Counted from the first letter of the stretch, positions 52,522 through 62,929 are shown. The stretch is 64,000 nt of DNA from Qipengyuania xiapuensis (GCF_019711395.1 NZ_JAIGNL010000002.1:787001-851000), one strand, 5' to 3'. The notes: generated from the sequence alone by a model not told the origin. Program-made: numbers and translations.

Positions 52522-53427
52522 CTAAGCTTCGATCGGGAACTTGCGAGAACAGAACGCGCAATCGACCATGATTATCCCGTTCTCGTCACGCATTTCCTGG
52601 CGGTCGGCTTCGGGAAATTTCGACAGCACGTCGACGTAATGCTCGACCGAGCAGCGGCAGCCCTTCTCGGTCGTGGCCATGCGCTCGATACGCACCTCGT
52701 CCTCTTCATGGAAAAGCCGCCAGATGATCGCTTCAAGCGACAATTCGGGATCGACAAGCTCGTCATATTTCACCGAACCGCCAAGGATCGCGACATGCTC
52801 CCATTCCGGGTGATCGAGGCGCGCGTGCAGCCGCTCGCGTCCCTCTTCGCCGTCGGGCAGATGCTGGACCAGCATACCCGCAGCGAGGCAATTGTCGCCT
52901 TCCGACCTGACAGCAGTACGGATCAGCGTCGGCACCTGTTCTGACTGATAAAAATAGGTTTCGCATGCTTCGGCCAGCGTCTCGCCCTCGAGAGGCACGA
53001 TGCCCTGATAGCGCCCGCGCCCCTTTGCCACATCGAAGGTGATCGCGAGATAGCCCTTGCCGAACAGGGCGAAGAGCGAAGGATTGGCGCCCAGTTCGGA
53101 CAGCCGTGCCTCGTCGAAATCGACGTAGCCGCGCAGTTCGCCCCCACGATAGTCGCACACTAGGAGGTTGACCGCCCCTGCCTCGGTCTGAGCCTGCATG
53201 GTCACCTGCGAACCATCATCCTTGAGCAGCGATCCCATCAGGGTGGCGAGCACGAGCGCCTCGGCCAGCAGATGTGTGATCGGCGCCGGGTATTCGTGAG
53301 CCGAGAGGATTTCGTCGAGTGCCCCGTCGAGGCGCACGATGCGCCCGCGGCTATCGCGCGAGGGAATGGTGAAGCCGAGCGTGCGGCCCGAATATGTCTC
53401 GTCAGTGGCGGGGGAAGTCTGCGTCAT
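52522..53427 (-). CDS. hslO: Redox-regulated chaperone Hsp33
   Basis: Hsp33 is activated by oxidation and prevents aggregation. The C-terminal zinc motif is present as CRCSVEHYVDVL and VDCAFCSRKF (CxC and CxxC). The N-terminal substrate-binding region has LLVCDYRGGELRGYV and GKGYLAITFDVAKGR. Length of 301 is normal. It follows argF on the same strand by 45 bases, the usual alphaproteobacterial argD-argF-hslO arrangement. Confidence 0.95.
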   Translation of the reverse strand: MTQTSPATDETYSGRTLGFTIPSRDSRGRIVRLDGALDEILSAHEYPAPITHLLAEALVLATLMGSLLKDDGSQVTMQAQTEAGAVNLLVCDYRGGELRGYVDFDEARLSELGANPSLFALFGKGYLAITFDVAKGRGRYQGIVPLEGETLAEACETYFYQSEQVPTLIRTAVRSEGDNCLAAGMLVQHLPDGEEGRERLHARLDHPEWEHVAILGGSVKYDELVDPELSLEAIIWRLFHEEDEVRIERMATTEKGCRCSVEHYVDVLSKFPEADRQEMRDENGIIMVDCAFCSRKFPIEA

Positions 53428-53472
53428 GCGGGCGCATATGGGAGTGCACCGGCGTCTTGAACAGGGGTGCGC

Positions 53473-54438
53473 CTATCCGCCGAGCAATCCGAGGCTCCAC
53501 AGCAGGATCGATTTCTGCGCGTGGATGCGATTTTCCGCTTCGTCGAAGACCACCGATTGCGAGCTTTCGAACACTTCCTCGGTCACTTCGTCTCCCACAT
53601 GAGCGGGCAGGCAATGCAGGAACTTTGCATCCGGCTTTGCGAGGGTCATCAGCTTCCCGCCAACCTGGAACGGTGCCATGGCTGCAATCTTGTTGTGCGC
53701 ATGGTCCTGTCCCATCGAAACCCAGGTGTCGGTGACGATGATGTCCGCGCCCCGCGCCGCTTCTTCCGCGTCATGGGTGATCGTGACTTGCGAACCGCCA
53801 TTGCGGGCAAGCTCTACGAATTCCATTTCCGGCTCATATCCCTTGGGCACGCCGACACGGACATTGAACTTGAAGATGCCGGCTGCCTCGAGGATCGAAT
53901 GCAGCACATTGTTGCCATCCCCCAGCCATGCGAGTTCGAGACCGGGGAGCGCCTTCCCGTGCTCGACCATCGTCAGCAGGTCGGCGACGATCTGGCACGG
54001 GTGCGACCGGTCGGTCAGCCCGTTGATGACCGGCACGCTCGCGTGATGCGCAAGCTCCTCAGCTTTTGCATGATCGTCCGTCCGGATCATGATCGCATCG
54101 ACCATGCGGCTCAGCACGCGCGCGGTGTCAGCGATGCTTTCACCGCGTCCGAGCTGGCTCGTACCGGAATCGAGGATTAGCGCCGAGCCGCCGAGCTGGC
54201 GCATCCCGATATCGAAGCTGACCCGCGTGCGGGTCGAATTCTTCTCGAAAATCATGCCGAGCACGTATCCCGCAAGCGGAGCATCCGCGTCGGGTTTGCC
54301 CTTCGGCCAGCCCGCGCGCGCTGCCTTGCGGTCCTGTGCATCAGCGAGCATCGCGGCGATCGCGTCGCCCCCAGCATCGCCGAGGTCGAGGAAGTTCCTG
54401 ACCACCGGCGCGAGGTCGAGCGCGTCGCCGCCCGCCAT
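53473..54438 (-). CDS. argF: Ornithine carbamoyltransferase
   Basis: The enzyme makes citrulline from ornithine and carbamoyl phosphate. The carbamoyl phosphate site [12 protein letters not shown] (STRTR) and HPCQI, and the ornithine site with [13 protein letters not shown] are present. The 321-residue length is typical of alphaproteobacterial enzymes. The start ATG overlaps the argD stop by one base (TGATG), strong evidence for translational coupling. Confidence 0.96.
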   Translation of the reverse strand: MAGGDALDLAPVVRNFLDLGDAGGDAIAAMLADAQDRKAARAGWPKGKPDADAPLAGYVLGMIFEKNSTRTRVSFDIGMRQLGGSALILDSGTSQLGRGESIADTARVLSRMVDAIMIRTDDHAKAEELAHHASVPVINGLTDRSHPCQIVADLLTMVEHGKALPGLELAWLGDGNNVLHSILEAAGIFKFNVRVGVPKGYEPEMEFVELARNGGSQVTITHDAEEAARGADIIVTDTWVSMGQDHAHNKIAAMAPFQVGGKLMTLAKPDAKFLHCLPAHVGDEVTEEVFESSQSVVFDEAENRIHAQKSILLWSLGLLGG

Positions 54439-55628
54439 CAGCTTGCCTCCGGATCGAAGCTTGCCGCGCCGGCGGAGAGCTTGTCCATGAACTCGTCGAA
54501 CTCGGCATCGTCCGCCACGAGCGGCGGCAGGACACGGAGCGTCTGGTCACCCGCGGCGACGGTCAGCAGCTGGTGGTTGTCGCGCAGGTGGACGAAGAAA
54601 GGCCGGCTTTCGACCTTCATGCGGATGCCGAGCATGAGGCCCTTGCCGCGCACGAAGTCGAACAGCTCGGGATAGTTGCCGATGAACTGCTCGAGGCGGC
54701 TGCGCAGGCGCTCGCCTTTCTCGGTGACCTCGGCGAGGAACTCGTCATTGGCGACCGCGTCCATCACGGCCATGCCGGCAGCCATGGCAAGCGGGTTGCC
54801 GCCATAAGTCGAACCATGCGTGCCAAAGCCCATGCCGCGCGCCGCCTTCTCGGTCGCGAGACAGGCACCGATGGGGAAGCCTCCGCCGAGGCCCTTAGCG
54901 CTGGCCATGATATCGGGCTCGATGCCGTAGTGTTCGTAAGCATAGAGCTTGCCGGTACGCGCGACGCCGCACTGCACTTCATCGAACACCAGCATCAGGT
55001 CGTGCTCTTCGCACATTGCCTTGAGCCCGTGGATGAACTCGTCCGAAGCGGGGCGGATGCCGCCCTCGCCCTGGATCGGCTCGACGAGGAAGCCGGCGGT
55101 CTTGTCGCTCACAAGTGCCTTCGCGCTTTCGAGGTTGTCGAACTCGGCATATTTGAACCCGGCGAGCATAGGGTAGAAACCCTTGTGCATCTTCTCCTGG
55201 TTCGAGGCACTGATGGTCGCCATCGTCCGCCCGTGGAAGGCGTTGGTGAAAGTGATCAGCTCGGTGCGGTTCGCATCGCCGTCCTCGTGCTGGTGATAGG
55301 CGCGTGCGGTCTTGATGGCCGCCTCGACAGCTTCGGCACCCGAGTTGGTGAAGAACACCGTGTCGGCGAAGGTCTTGTCGACGAGGCGCTGTGCCAGTTC
55401 CTCACCCTGCGGGCTTCCGTAGAGGTTGGAGACGTGCATGAGCGTCGCGGCCTGCTTCTGGATCGCGGAGATGAGGCCCTCGTGGCTGTGACCGAGGAGG
55501 TTCACCGCGATGCCGCTGGCGAAATCGAGATAGCGCGTGCCGTCTTCGTCGATCAGGTGACAGTGTTCGCCTTTCACGGGGCGAACGCCGCAGCGGGGAT
55601 AAACGGGCATCAGCGGGCTGATCGACAT
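54438..55628 (-). CDS. argD: Acetylornithine aminotransferase
   Basis: This PLP enzyme converts acetylornithine semialdehyde in arginine synthesis. Markers are [47 protein letters not shown] and the PLP lysine in [13 protein letters not shown]. The 396-residue length is normal. AGGAG precedes the ATG at 55628 by about 11 bases. It heads argD-argF-hslO, behind the terminator of the cold-shock gene. Confidence 0.95.
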   Translation of the reverse strand: MSISPLMPVYPRCGVRPVKGEHCHLIDEDGTRYLDFASGIAVNLLGHSHEGLISAIQKQAATLMHVSNLYGSPQGEELAQRLVDKTFADTVFFTNSGAEAVEAAIKTARAYHQHEDGDANRTELITFTNAFHGRTMATISASNQEKMHKGFYPMLAGFKYAEFDNLESAKALVSDKTAGFLVEPIQGEGGIRPASDEFIHGLKAMCEEHDLMLVFDEVQCGVARTGKLYAYEHYGIEPDIMASAKGLGGGFPIGACLATEKAARGMGFGTHGSTYGGNPLAMAAGMAVMDAVANDEFLAEVTEKGERLRSRLEQFIGNYPELFDFVRGKGLMLGIRMKVESRPFFVHLRDNHQLLTVAAGDQTLRVLPPLVADDAEFDEFMDKLSAGAASFDPEAS

Positions 55629-55647
55629 TGTCTTGCTAGGCTCCTCA

Positions 55648-55690
55648 AAAGGTCAAAGACAAATGGCGGCCCCGGGAAGGGAGCCGCCAT
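55648..55690 (-). terminator. Hairpin terminator after the cold-shock-domain gene (or leader hairpin of argD)
   Basis: On the minus strand ATGGCGGC/GCCGCCAT (55690-55683 and 55670-55663), with further CCC/GGG pairing inside, is followed by TTTGTCTTTGACC. It lies between the cold-shock gene and argD. A weak TTGACG-N17-TAGATC lies upstream of it, so it could also act in an argD leader. Confidence 0.7.
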
Positions 55691-55762
55691 CTGCGTGTTT
55701 GCCAGCGATCTATTCCTTCGCGTGGGGCACGTCAAACCCGTCGCGAAGCTCTATCCGGTACC

Positions 55763-56554
55763 TTATTCGGCAGGGACCAGATTGACCGCGGAATACTTGC
55801 CGCGTCGGTCGACCTCGAGGTCGAACTCGTAACGTTCGCCCTCGTTGATGGCCGAAAGGCCCGAACGTTCGACGGCGCTGATGTGAACGAACGCGTCCGG
55901 CTGGCCGTCGTCACGCGTCAGGAAGCCGAAGCCCTTCATCGAGTTGAAGAACTTGACCGTCCCGGTCGCTTTCTCGCCAGTGAGTTCACGGCGAGGCGCT
56001 TCGCTCTTCGCTTCGACGGGAATCACGTCGCCAACGACCTGGAGATCCTGTGCGGAAACCTTGCCGCCGCGATCTACGAGGTTGAATTCCAGCTCCTGGC
56101 CTTCTGCAAGACCTTCGAGACCGGCGCGTTCCACGGCGCTGATGTGGACGAAGATATCCTCTCCGCCGCCTTCCTGCTGGATGAAACCGAAGCCCTTCTG
56201 CGAATTGAAGAACTTCACCTGGCCCTTGCCGGTGCCGACGACCTGTGCGGGCATGCGGTTACCACCGCCGCCTCCGCCGCCACGCGGGCCGCCGCCAAAG
56301 CCGCCGCCGCGATTGCCGCCGCCGAAGCCGCCGCCACCGCCGCCACGGTTTCCACCGCCGCCGCCATAGCCGCCACGGTCTCCACCGCCGAAACCACCGC
56401 GATCGCCGCCGCCGAAGCCGCCCCGGTCACCGCCTCCAAAGCCACCGCCCTGGTCAAAACCGCCGGCAGGAGGACCACCGAACGGATCGTAGCTGTCTTC
56501 GCCGATATTATCCCGCTTGTCCCGTCCGCGGCGCCGCCCTCTGTCGTAACCCAT
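55763..56554 (-). CDS. Double cold-shock-domain protein with a glycine/arginine-rich N-terminus
   Basis: Two CSDs bind single-stranded nucleic acid: residues ~110-180 ([20 protein letters not shown]) and ~195-263 ([20 protein letters not shown]), each with RNP1 and RNP2 ([28 protein letters not shown]). The N-terminus has a basic [16 protein letters not shown] and repeated [15 protein letters not shown] units, an RGG-like RNA-binding tail. Likely RNA chaperone. ATG at 56554; a TTG at 56614 is also open. A long leader (56555-56814, shared with terC) fits cold-shock regulation. Confidence 0.9.
   Translation of the reverse strand: MGYDRGRRRGRDKRDNIGEDSYDPFGGPPAGGFDQGGGFGGGDRGGFGGGDRGGFGGGDRGGYGGGGGNRGGGGGGFGGGNRGGGFGGGPRGGGGGGGNRMPAQVVGTGKGQVKFFNSQKGFGFIQQEGGGEDIFVHISAVERAGLEGLAEGQELEFNLVDRGGKVSAQDLQVVGDVIPVEAKSEAPRRELTGEKATGTVKFFNSMKGFGFLTRDDGQPDAFVHISAVERSGLSAINEGERYEFDLEVDRRGKYSAVNLVPAE
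56236..56481 (-). repeat. Glycine-codon repeat coding for GGGxRGG units
   Basis: The DNA encodes reiterated GGGDRGGF/Y and GGGNRGG units in the cold-shock protein N-terminus. It is a source of spurious open frames on both strands and may vary in length between strains. Confidence 0.7.
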
Positions 56555-56689
56555 AGTCCGTAAAATACCTTGTCGCGCAGCCAAGTAATCATCGCGAGCG
56601 TACGTAGGCTGCAAGGCGTACCACTCGCATGCGGGTCGGGGATTCCTAGACGAAACCCTCCCGCACCATCTTGGGGCATAGCGCGATTC

Positions 56690-56704
56690 TTCGCATCATG
56701 CGAA
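56690..56704. promoter_or_regulatory. Palindrome in the cold-shock/terC divergent region
   Basis: TTCGCAT-C-ATGCGAA is a perfect 7-bp inverted repeat with a single central base, typical of a dimeric regulator site. It is between the divergent genes; the rest of 56555-56814 has no coding potential. Confidence 0.45.
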
Positions 56705-56814
56705 TAATTTAGCCCCGCCCGCCTGTCTGCCGCACAATTGTGACATTTTCGCAAGGACCTGCGCTCATCTGTTTCACTTGCAAGGCGGGGCGGGGTTGGG
56801 CACGGAAGGTCGCC

Positions 56815-57627
56815 ATGGATCTCATCGCCCTCTTTTCCGATCCGGCCGCATGGCTGGCTCTGCTCACGCTCATCGCGCTCGAAGTTGTCCTCGGTGTCGA
56901 CAATCTGATCTTCATCGCGATCCTCTCGAACAAGCTGCCCGAACACCAGCAGCAGCGGGCCCGGCGGATCGGTCTTTCGCTCGCGCTCATCATGCGCATC
57001 GGGATGCTGATGCTGATCGGCTGGCTGGTCACTTTGCAGGCGCCGCTGTTCGACCTCGGGATCGAGGGCCAGCCCGGGCCCTATGGCGAGCCCACGTTCG
57101 AGACGGCGTTTTCCGGTCGCGACCTGATCCTGCTGGCGGGCGGGCTCTTCCTCCTGTGGAAGGCGACCAAGGAAATCCATCACTCGATGGAACCGGAAGA
57201 CAACTCGGGCGACCTGCTCGACAAGACCCCCGGACCGGTCGATGCGGTCAAGGCAACCTTCGGTGCGGTGATTGCGCAGATCGTCGCGATCGACCTCGTC
57301 TTCTCGGTCGATTCGATCCTCACCGCAGTCGGCATGACCGACGAGATCCCGATCATGGTCATCGCAGTTGTGATAACCGTCGGCATCATGATGGTCGCCG
57401 CCGATCCGCTGGCCAAGTTCATCGAGAAGAACCCGACGCTCGTCATGCTCGCCCTGGCCTTCCTCGTGATGATCGGCCTCGTCCTGATCGCAGACGGCTT
57501 CGGCTTCCACGTGCCTAAGGGATACATCTATGCGGCGATGGGTTTCTCGGTGGGCGTCGAGATCCTCAACATGCTCCAGCGCAAGCGCAGGACGGATACG
57601 CCCCAACCAGAGGGACCGAACCAGTGA
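56815..57627 (+). CDS. TerC-family integral membrane protein
   Basis: TerC proteins transport metals such as manganese. The 270-residue protein has about seven helices and the conserved acidic-rich stretches [20 protein letters not shown] and [17 protein letters not shown], whose Asp residues are thought to bind metal. ATG at 56815 has CGGAAGG upstream. It overlaps the next gene by 4 bases (GTGA). Length is typical. Confidence 0.9.
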   Translation: MDLIALFSDPAAWLALLTLIALEVVLGVDNLIFIAILSNKLPEHQQQRARRIGLSLALIMRIGMLMLIGWLVTLQAPLFDLGIEGQPGPYGEPTFETAFSGRDLILLAGGLFLLWKATKEIHHSMEPEDNSGDLLDKTPGPVDAVKATFGAVIAQIVAIDLVFSVDSILTAVGMTDEIPIMVIAVVITVGIMMVAADPLAKFIEKNPTLVMLALAFLVMIGLVLIADGFGFHVPKGYIYAAMGFSVGVEILNMLQRKRRTDTPQPEGPNQ

Positions 57628-58064
57628 GCCAGTTCAAGACCATCACCGACAACTTTCTCGCTTCTCCGCAAATCATGCCGGAGGATATCGAGCAGGCGAA
57701 GGCAGAAGGCGTCACCCTCGTCATAAACAACCGGCCCGACGACGAGGCGCCCGACCAGCCGGCCGGGGCCTTGATCCGCAAGGCAGCGCTCGATGCCGGG
57801 ATGGACTACAAGGCAATTCCCGTCAGTTCGGCCGGCTTTTCGATGCCGCAGGTGGACGCGATGGCCGAGGCGCTGGCCGGCACGACGGGCAAGACGCTCG
57901 CCTTCTGCAGGAGCGGGACGCGCTCGACGCTACTCTGGGCCCTCTCGCAGGCGAAGAACGGGGCCGACCCCGCGACGATCGCGGAACAGGCGGAACGCGG
58001 CGGCTACAATGTCGCGCCGGTCCGCCCGACCATGGACATGCTCGCGGGCAAGTCTTCCGACTGA
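57624..58064 (+). CDS. TIGR01244-family phosphatase/sulfurtransferase-like protein
   Basis: The 146-residue protein belongs to the dual-specificity-phosphatase-like group found fused to beta-lactamase-like proteins. It has a Cys-loop CRSGTRS that resembles the phosphatase CX5R motif, and [17 protein letters not shown]. The start is GTG overlapping terC. The catalytic class is inferred. It is coupled to terC, so may act in the same metal response; unproven. Confidence 0.85.
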   Translation: MSQFKTITDNFLASPQIMPEDIEQAKAEGVTLVINNRPDDEAPDQPAGALIRKAALDAGMDYKAIPVSSAGFSMPQVDAMAEALAGTTGKTLAFCRSGTRSTLLWALSQAKNGADPATIAEQAERGGYNVAPVRPTMDMLAGKSSD

Positions 58065-59483
58065 TTACTTGCGGTAGTCGAGCGGGGGATCGCGATCTCC
58101 CAGCAGCGAGACATATTCGTAATCCGCGCCGCGCGATGCGTCGAATTCGGCACGCGCCTGCGTGCGAAGCTCCGGATTTGTGAACAGTTCGACCGCCATC
58201 AGGGTCATCGCTTTGGCGGCATGCTGCGCACCTTTCTGGCCTATGGAATGACCGCTGGCCGCCACTGCCTGCCAGCTGTGCGCACTCGTCCCGGGCACCC
58301 AGGTTGCCGTCCTCACGCCAACGGTCGGCGTCGCCCATGATACGTCACCGACATCGGTCGAGCCGTAACCCAGGGTCTTACTGTAGGGCTGGACCCGCTG
58401 CGCTTCCTCGAGCGGGATCGCGTTCTCTCCAAAGCTTTCCGAGATCGTTTCCGCCCATGCGCGCTCTTCGGGCGTGTATTCGATGCCGCCGAGCGATCGC
58501 AGCTTCCTGTCCATGACGCGGGCGAGTGTCTCGTTCACGAGCAGCGGGTTGTTGCCGTGGATGATCTCCCAGTCGACCTCGGTACCGGTGCCGAGCGCTG
58601 CGCCCTTCGCGGTGGCTTCGAGACGGGTCCACAGTGCGCGCACTTCGTCCGCATCCGAATGGCGGACATAGTAGAAGACTTCCGCGAAGTCGGGGATCAC
58701 GTTCGGCGCAGCCCCGCCCTCGGTGATGACGTAATGGATGCGCGTATCCATGCTCGTGTGCTCGCGCATCATGTTGACCATCATGTTCATCGCCTCGACC
58801 CCGTCGAGCGCGCTGCGGCCGCGTTCGGGGGCACCTGCAGCATGGGCGGAAACTCCGCGGAAACGGAACTTGGCCGAACGGTTGGCGAGGCTGGTGCGCG
58901 CCGCTGCGCTGTTCTCGTCATCGGCGTGCCAGTGGATCGCGATATCGACATCGTCGAACATAGCGGCGCGGGTCATGTAGACCTTGCCCGAACCGCCCTC
59001 CTCGGCCGGAGTGCCATAGAGCCGGATGCGGCCTGGCGTTCCGGTCTGCTCGAGCCAGCGCCTGATCGCGATCGCGGCGGTGAGCGAACCAGCGGCAAAC
59101 AGGTTGTGCCCGCAGGCGTGGCCTGCCCCGTGTTCCGATTGCTCGCGTGTCGCAGATGCGGTCTGGCTGATGCCGGGGAGCGCATCGTATTCTGCAAGGA
59201 TGGCGATGACCGGACCTCCCTCGCCCCATTCGGCAAGGAAAGCGGTGGGAATATCGGCGATGCCCGCTTCGACAGTGAAGCCCTCGCTCGTGAGTTCGTC
59301 CTGCAGGAGCCCGCTCGACCGGGTCTCGAGGTAACCGAGCTCGGCCCAGTCCCAGATCTGCTTCGCGACGCGATCCGTGCGCTCTTCCTGTGCCGCGACC
59401 TCGGCCAAGGGGTCGGCAGTCTGTGCAGCAAGCGGCACGGCGCTCGCCATGGCAAGGCTGGCGAAAACGGCGGTTGTCCTCAT
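58065..59483 (-). CDS. M20-family amidohydrolase, secreted (AbgB-like)
   Basis: The 472-residue protein has a signal peptide (MRTTAVFASLAMASAVPLAA). Metal ligands are seen in EHGAGHACGHNLF and GTPAEEGGSGK, with the lid-domain FRFRGVSAHAAGAPERG. It resembles the AbgB/indole-acetyl-amino-acid hydrolase clade and would release amides in the periplasm. The stop touches that of the convergent TIGR01244 gene. ATG at 59483 is chosen because the signal peptide begins there. Confidence 0.9.
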   Translation of the reverse strand: MRTTAVFASLAMASAVPLAAQTADPLAEVAAQEERTDRVAKQIWDWAELGYLETRSSGLLQDELTSEGFTVEAGIADIPTAFLAEWGEGGPVIAILAEYDALPGISQTASATREQSEHGAGHACGHNLFAAGSLTAAIAIRRWLEQTGTPGRIRLYGTPAEEGGSGKVYMTRAAMFDDVDIAIHWHADDENSAAARTSLANRSAKFRFRGVSAHAAGAPERGRSALDGVEAMNMMVNMMREHTSMDTRIHYVITEGGAAPNVIPDFAEVFYYVRHSDADEVRALWTRLEATAKGAALGTGTEVDWEIIHGNNPLLVNETLARVMDRKLRSLGGIEYTPEERAWAETISESFGENAIPLEEAQRVQPYSKTLGYGSTDVGDVSWATPTVGVRTATWVPGTSAHSWQAVAASGHSIGQKGAQHAAKAMTLMAVELFTNPELRTQARAEFDASRGADYEYVSLLGDRDPPLDYRK

Positions 59484-59548
59484 ATCTCTTCTCCCCGATT
59501 GCAGCGATGCTTGCCGCAAACCGGCGCCCGTGCCAATCGATCAATGCA

Positions 59549-59950
59549 ATGGAACTGCCGCCCGCCCTTCTCCAATTCCTCGGCTCGCTCGCCGCGATCC
59601 TCGTTCTTGCCGCCATCGCTTGGGGCCTGAAGCTGGGTCCCGAGCGTAAGCTGGCGAGCGAGGAAGACACCCGCGCCGCAGCGGCAGAAGCGGTCGATGG
59701 ATTCGTCGCGACCGACATCGCTCGCGACCGGGACGGCAGGGCCGCGCTGCTTGCGGATCACGGCGGCCGGATCCTGCTCCTCCGTTCGCACGGGACACAT
59801 ATGGCCGGGCGGGTACTGACCCGGGAGGCGAGCGCGCAGATCACCGATGGCGCGCTCTTGGTCGACACGGGCGAGCGCCGTTACGGTGCCGTGCGGCTCG
59901 AGCTCGACGATCCTCAAGCTTGGGTTAAGCGCATCGAGGCTATAGGATAG
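59549..59950 (+). CDS. Membrane-anchored small protein of unknown function
   Basis: The 133-residue protein has an N-terminal hydrophobic segment (about 6-26, LLQFLGSLAAILVLAAIAWG). The rest is a soluble domain with ARDRDGRAALLADHGGRILL and GERRYGAVRLELDD, with repeated beta-like strands. I do not recognise a family. It precedes the hydroxylase-type gene by 9 bases, so is in the operon. The ATG at 59549 is the nearest with a membrane anchor directly after it; longer frames overlap the M20 start. Confidence 0.7.
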   Translation: MELPPALLQFLGSLAAILVLAAIAWGLKLGPERKLASEEDTRAAAAEAVDGFVATDIARDRDGRAALLADHGGRILLLRSHGTHMAGRVLTREASAQITDGALLVDTGERRYGAVRLELDDPQAWVKRIEAIG

Positions 59951-59959
59951 CGCCACGAC

Positions 59960-60904
59960 ATGCCTGATTTCTCGCCCACTGAATATGCCGTGCCCGGCTT
60001 CGTTGCGCTGGTCCTGATCGAGATGATCTGGGCCTGGCGGCGCAATCCCAGTGCGTACGAACCGAGGGACACGCTCACCAGCCTTGCCTTCGGACTGGGC
60101 AGCACCGTGGCAGGCCTCCTGTTCGGCGGGCTGTTCTTCGCGCTCTATCTCTTCCTGTGGGAATACCGGTTGTTCGACATCGGCTGGGCCTGGTGGGCAT
60201 GGATCGCCTGCTTTGTGCTCGACGATCTCAAGTATTACTGGGTTCACCGATTCGGTCACCGGGTGCGCTGGTTCTGGGCGAGCCATGTGAACCACCATTC
60301 CAGCCAGCACTACAATCTGAGCACCGCGCTCCGCCAGACATGGACCGGCTTCCTGACGCTGGGCTTCGCTTTTGCCCTGCCGCTGGTCCTGCTCGGCTTC
60401 CACCCGGCGATGATCGCCACCTGCGGCGGGTTCAACCTGATCTACCAATTCTGGATCCACACCGAGGCGATCGACCGCATGCCGCGCTGGTTCGAGGCGG
60501 TGATGAACACGCCGAGCCACCACCGCGTGCACCACGCGACCAATCCGCGATATCTCGACCGAAATTACGCGGGCGTCTTCATTATCTGGGACAAGATGTT
60601 CGGCACTTTCGAGCCCGAAACGAAGGACGAGAAAATCCGCTACGGCATCGTCAAGCAGCTCGGCAGCTTCAACCTGCTGTGGGCCGTCTTCCACGAGTGG
60701 ATCGGCATCGCGCAGGACATGTGGCGCGCACCCTGGAAGCACAAGCTATCCTACCTGCTGCGCGAGCCCGGCTGGACGCACGACGGCAGCCGCCAGACCA
60801 GCGACGAAATCCGCGAGGCGTGGCTAAAGCGCGCCTTTATCGACTCCGGGGGCAAAACAGTTTCGGAAGAAAACCCGATTGCGGGCGAGGCCGAGCCTGC
60901 CTAA
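59960..60904 (+). CDS. Sterol desaturase/fatty acid hydroxylase family protein (second)
   Basis: The 314-residue protein has several helices and the His boxes HRFGHRVRWFW, HVNHHSSQHYNL and the C-terminal HHRVHHATNPRYLD. It belongs to the di-iron lipid hydroxylase/desaturase family. It differs clearly from the one at 42.2 kb. Co-transcribed with the unknown gene before it and the GMC oxidoreductase after it. Substrate unknown. Confidence 0.9.
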   Translation: MPDFSPTEYAVPGFVALVLIEMIWAWRRNPSAYEPRDTLTSLAFGLGSTVAGLLFGGLFFALYLFLWEYRLFDIGWAWWAWIACFVLDDLKYYWVHRFGHRVRWFWASHVNHHSSQHYNLSTALRQTWTGFLTLGFAFALPLVLLGFHPAMIATCGGFNLIYQFWIHTEAIDRMPRWFEAVMNTPSHHRVHHATNPRYLDRNYAGVFIIWDKMFGTFEPETKDEKIRYGIVKQLGSFNLLWAVFHEWIGIAQDMWRAPWKHKLSYLLREPGWTHDGSRQTSDEIREAWLKRAFIDSGGKTVSEENPIAGEAEPA

Positions 60905-60928
60905 CCTCTCGAATCGAGAGGAGACCCC

Positions 60929-62515
60929 ATGGACGAATTCGATGTAGTGGTTGTCGGCGGCGGCAGCGGCGGCAGCGCGGTTGCCGGAAGGCTGGCCGAA
61001 GCGGGTAAGAGCGTGTGCCTGCTCGAGGCTGGCGGGCGCAATGACGGTTTCCGGGTGACGATCCCGGGGATGCTCGCTTTCAGCAACGACAAGATCAATT
61101 ACCGCTTCGAAACGGTCCCGCAGAAAGGCCTCAACGGCCGGATCGGCTACCAGCCGCGCGGCAAGGGCCTTGGCGGGTCTTCGGCCATCAATGCGATGGT
61201 CTATATTCGCGGCCACCGCTGGGATTACGACAACTGGGCGAGCCTCGGCTGCACCGGCTGGGCCTATGACGACGTCCTGCCCTATTTCAAACGCGCCGAA
61301 ACGAACGAGCGCGGCGAGAATGCCTATCACGGCGACGACGGGCCGCTGTTCGTTTCCGACCAGAAGTTTCCCAATCCCGGAAGCAAGGCCTTCATAGAGG
61401 CGGCGACCCAGCTCCAGCTTCCGCACAACACCGACTTCAACGGCGAGAAGCAGGAAGGCTTCGGCCTCTACCAGGTCACGCAGAAGGACGGCGAACGCTG
61501 GTCGGCCGCGCGCGCCTATGTCGAGCCGCTGCGCAGCAACAAGAACCTCGACGTCCGGATCGGCGTCACCGTCCAGAAACTCGAGATCGAGGACGGGCGG
61601 GTCACCGGCGTGACCTACTCGGCGGGCAATCGCACCCGCACGGTGAAAGCGCGCGGTGGCGTCGTGCTGAGCGCAGGCGCGTTCAATTCTCCGCAGATCC
61701 TCATGCTGTCGGGCATCGGACCGGGCGCACACCTCAAGGAGCATGGCATAGATGTGGTGCTCGACAAGGAGGCGGTCGGTTCGGACCTGCAGGACCACCT
61801 CGACTACGTGTCGAGCTGGGAGAGCCCCGACAAGGACCTGCTCGGCGACAGCCTCAAGGGCACGATCCGCATGGCCAAGGGCCTGATCGAACACCGCCGT
61901 CATCGCACGGGGCCATGGACGTCTCCCTATGCCGAGGCCGGCGGTTTCTGGACGGTGATGGACGATGCCCCCGCCCCCGACGTGCAGTGGCACTTCGTCC
62001 CCGCCATGCTGGAGGATCACGGCCGCACCAAGGTGAAGGGCCACGGCTTCTCGCTCCATGCCTGCGTGCTGAGGCCCGAGAGCCGGGGCACCGTCCGGCT
62101 GGGCAGCCGCAACGCCGCGGACGCGCCGGTGATCGATCCCAACTTCCTCGGCGACGAACGCGATCTCGACGTTCTGCGCCGCGGGGTGCGCCTGTCGCAC
62201 CGGATTGCCGGGGCCCCCGCGCTACAGGCGTTCGAGCCGAAGGACCGCTACCCGATCGACATCGACAATGATGCCGAGCTCGACGAACTGATCCGCAACC
62301 GCGCGGACACGGTCTATCACCCGGTCGGCACCTGCCGCATGGGCCCGGGCGAGGACGACGTGGTCGATCCGACGCTCAAGGCTAACGGGATCGACGGCCT
62401 CTGGATCGCCGATGCCAGCATCATGCCGCGCCTTGTCTCGGGCAACACCAACGCACCGAGCATCATGATCGGCGAACGCTGCGCGGACTTCGTGAAGGCG
62501 GAGCTTGCTGGGTAG
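60929..62515 (+). CDS. GMC-family FAD oxidoreductase (alcohol/choline dehydrogenase-like)
   Basis: The 528-residue flavoprotein has the FAD motif [20 protein letters not shown], the GMC signature [19 protein letters not shown], and the C-terminal catalytic His in [12 protein letters not shown], with a final [13 protein letters not shown]. These resemble AlkJ/BetA-type enzymes that oxidise alcohols. The gene follows the hydroxylase-type gene by 24 bases; a hydroxylated product being oxidised is a possible functional link, inferred only. Confidence 0.92.
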   Translation: MDEFDVVVVGGGSGGSAVAGRLAEAGKSVCLLEAGGRNDGFRVTIPGMLAFSNDKINYRFETVPQKGLNGRIGYQPRGKGLGGSSAINAMVYIRGHRWDYDNWASLGCTGWAYDDVLPYFKRAETNERGENAYHGDDGPLFVSDQKFPNPGSKAFIEAATQLQLPHNTDFNGEKQEGFGLYQVTQKDGERWSAARAYVEPLRSNKNLDVRIGVTVQKLEIEDGRVTGVTYSAGNRTRTVKARGGVVLSAGAFNSPQILMLSGIGPGAHLKEHGIDVVLDKEAVGSDLQDHLDYVSSWESPDKDLLGDSLKGTIRMAKGLIEHRRHRTGPWTSPYAEAGGFWTVMDDAPAPDVQWHFVPAMLEDHGRTKVKGHGFSLHACVLRPESRGTVRLGSRNAADAPVIDPNFLGDERDLDVLRRGVRLSHRIAGAPALQAFEPKDRYPIDIDNDAELDELIRNRADTVYHPVGTCRMGPGEDDVVDPTLKANGIDGLWIADASIMPRLVSGNTNAPSIMIGERCADFVKAELAG

Positions 62516-62873
62516 GCTGCGCGGCTGGGCGAAAGCGCTCAAACGGAACGTCTTCGCGCTTTGGATCGCAGCGCGGGACAAACGGACGCCGCTGGCAGCG
62601 AAGCTGGTCGCCGGGCTCGTCGCCGCCTATGCGTTCAGCCCGATCGATCTGATCCCCGATTTCATTCCGGTGCTCGGCCTGCTCGACGACCTGCTTCTCC
62701 TACCGGCAGGGATCTGGCTCGCGATCCGGCTTATACCGGATCCGCTGATGACAGAATTCCGCAGCCAAGCCGACCAAGGGATGGACCTGCCCGATGCGAA
62801 GGGCGCGGCGGTCGCCGTCGTCATGATCTGGATCGTGCTGGGCATCATCGCGGGTGCAGCGATCATGCAATGA
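62505..62873 (+). CDS. DUF1232 (YkvA-like) membrane protein
   Basis: The 122-residue protein has the DUF1232 core: [20 protein letters not shown] followed by [21 protein letters not shown]-terminal hydrophobic helix follows at about 98-118. Function unknown. The TTG start overlaps the GMC stop by 11 bases; no better start is seen. A terminator follows directly. Confidence 0.85.
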   Translation: MLGRLRGWAKALKRNVFALWIAARDKRTPLAAKLVAGLVAAYAFSPIDLIPDFIPVLGLLDDLLLLPAGIWLAIRLIPDPLMTEFRSQADQGMDLPDAKGAAVAVVMIWIVLGIIAGAAIMQ

Positions 62874-62875
62874 AA

Positions 62876-62906
62876 AAGGCCGGGAGCTTGCGCCCCCGGC
62901 CTTCCT
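62876..62906. terminator. Terminator between DUF1232 and the TonB-receptor gene
   Basis: Stem AAGGCCGGG/CCCGGCCTT (62876-62884 and 62895-62903) with a 10-base loop lies between convergent genes. A- and T-runs flank it, so it may serve either strand. Confidence 0.85.
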
Positions 62907-62929
62907 CCCTCTCCCGAAGGGCTCGTGCC

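Noticed and set aside
56215-57606. 463-codon frame opposite terC and through the Gly repeat
   Set aside because: It is made of reverse-complement low-complexity sequence and has no family features.
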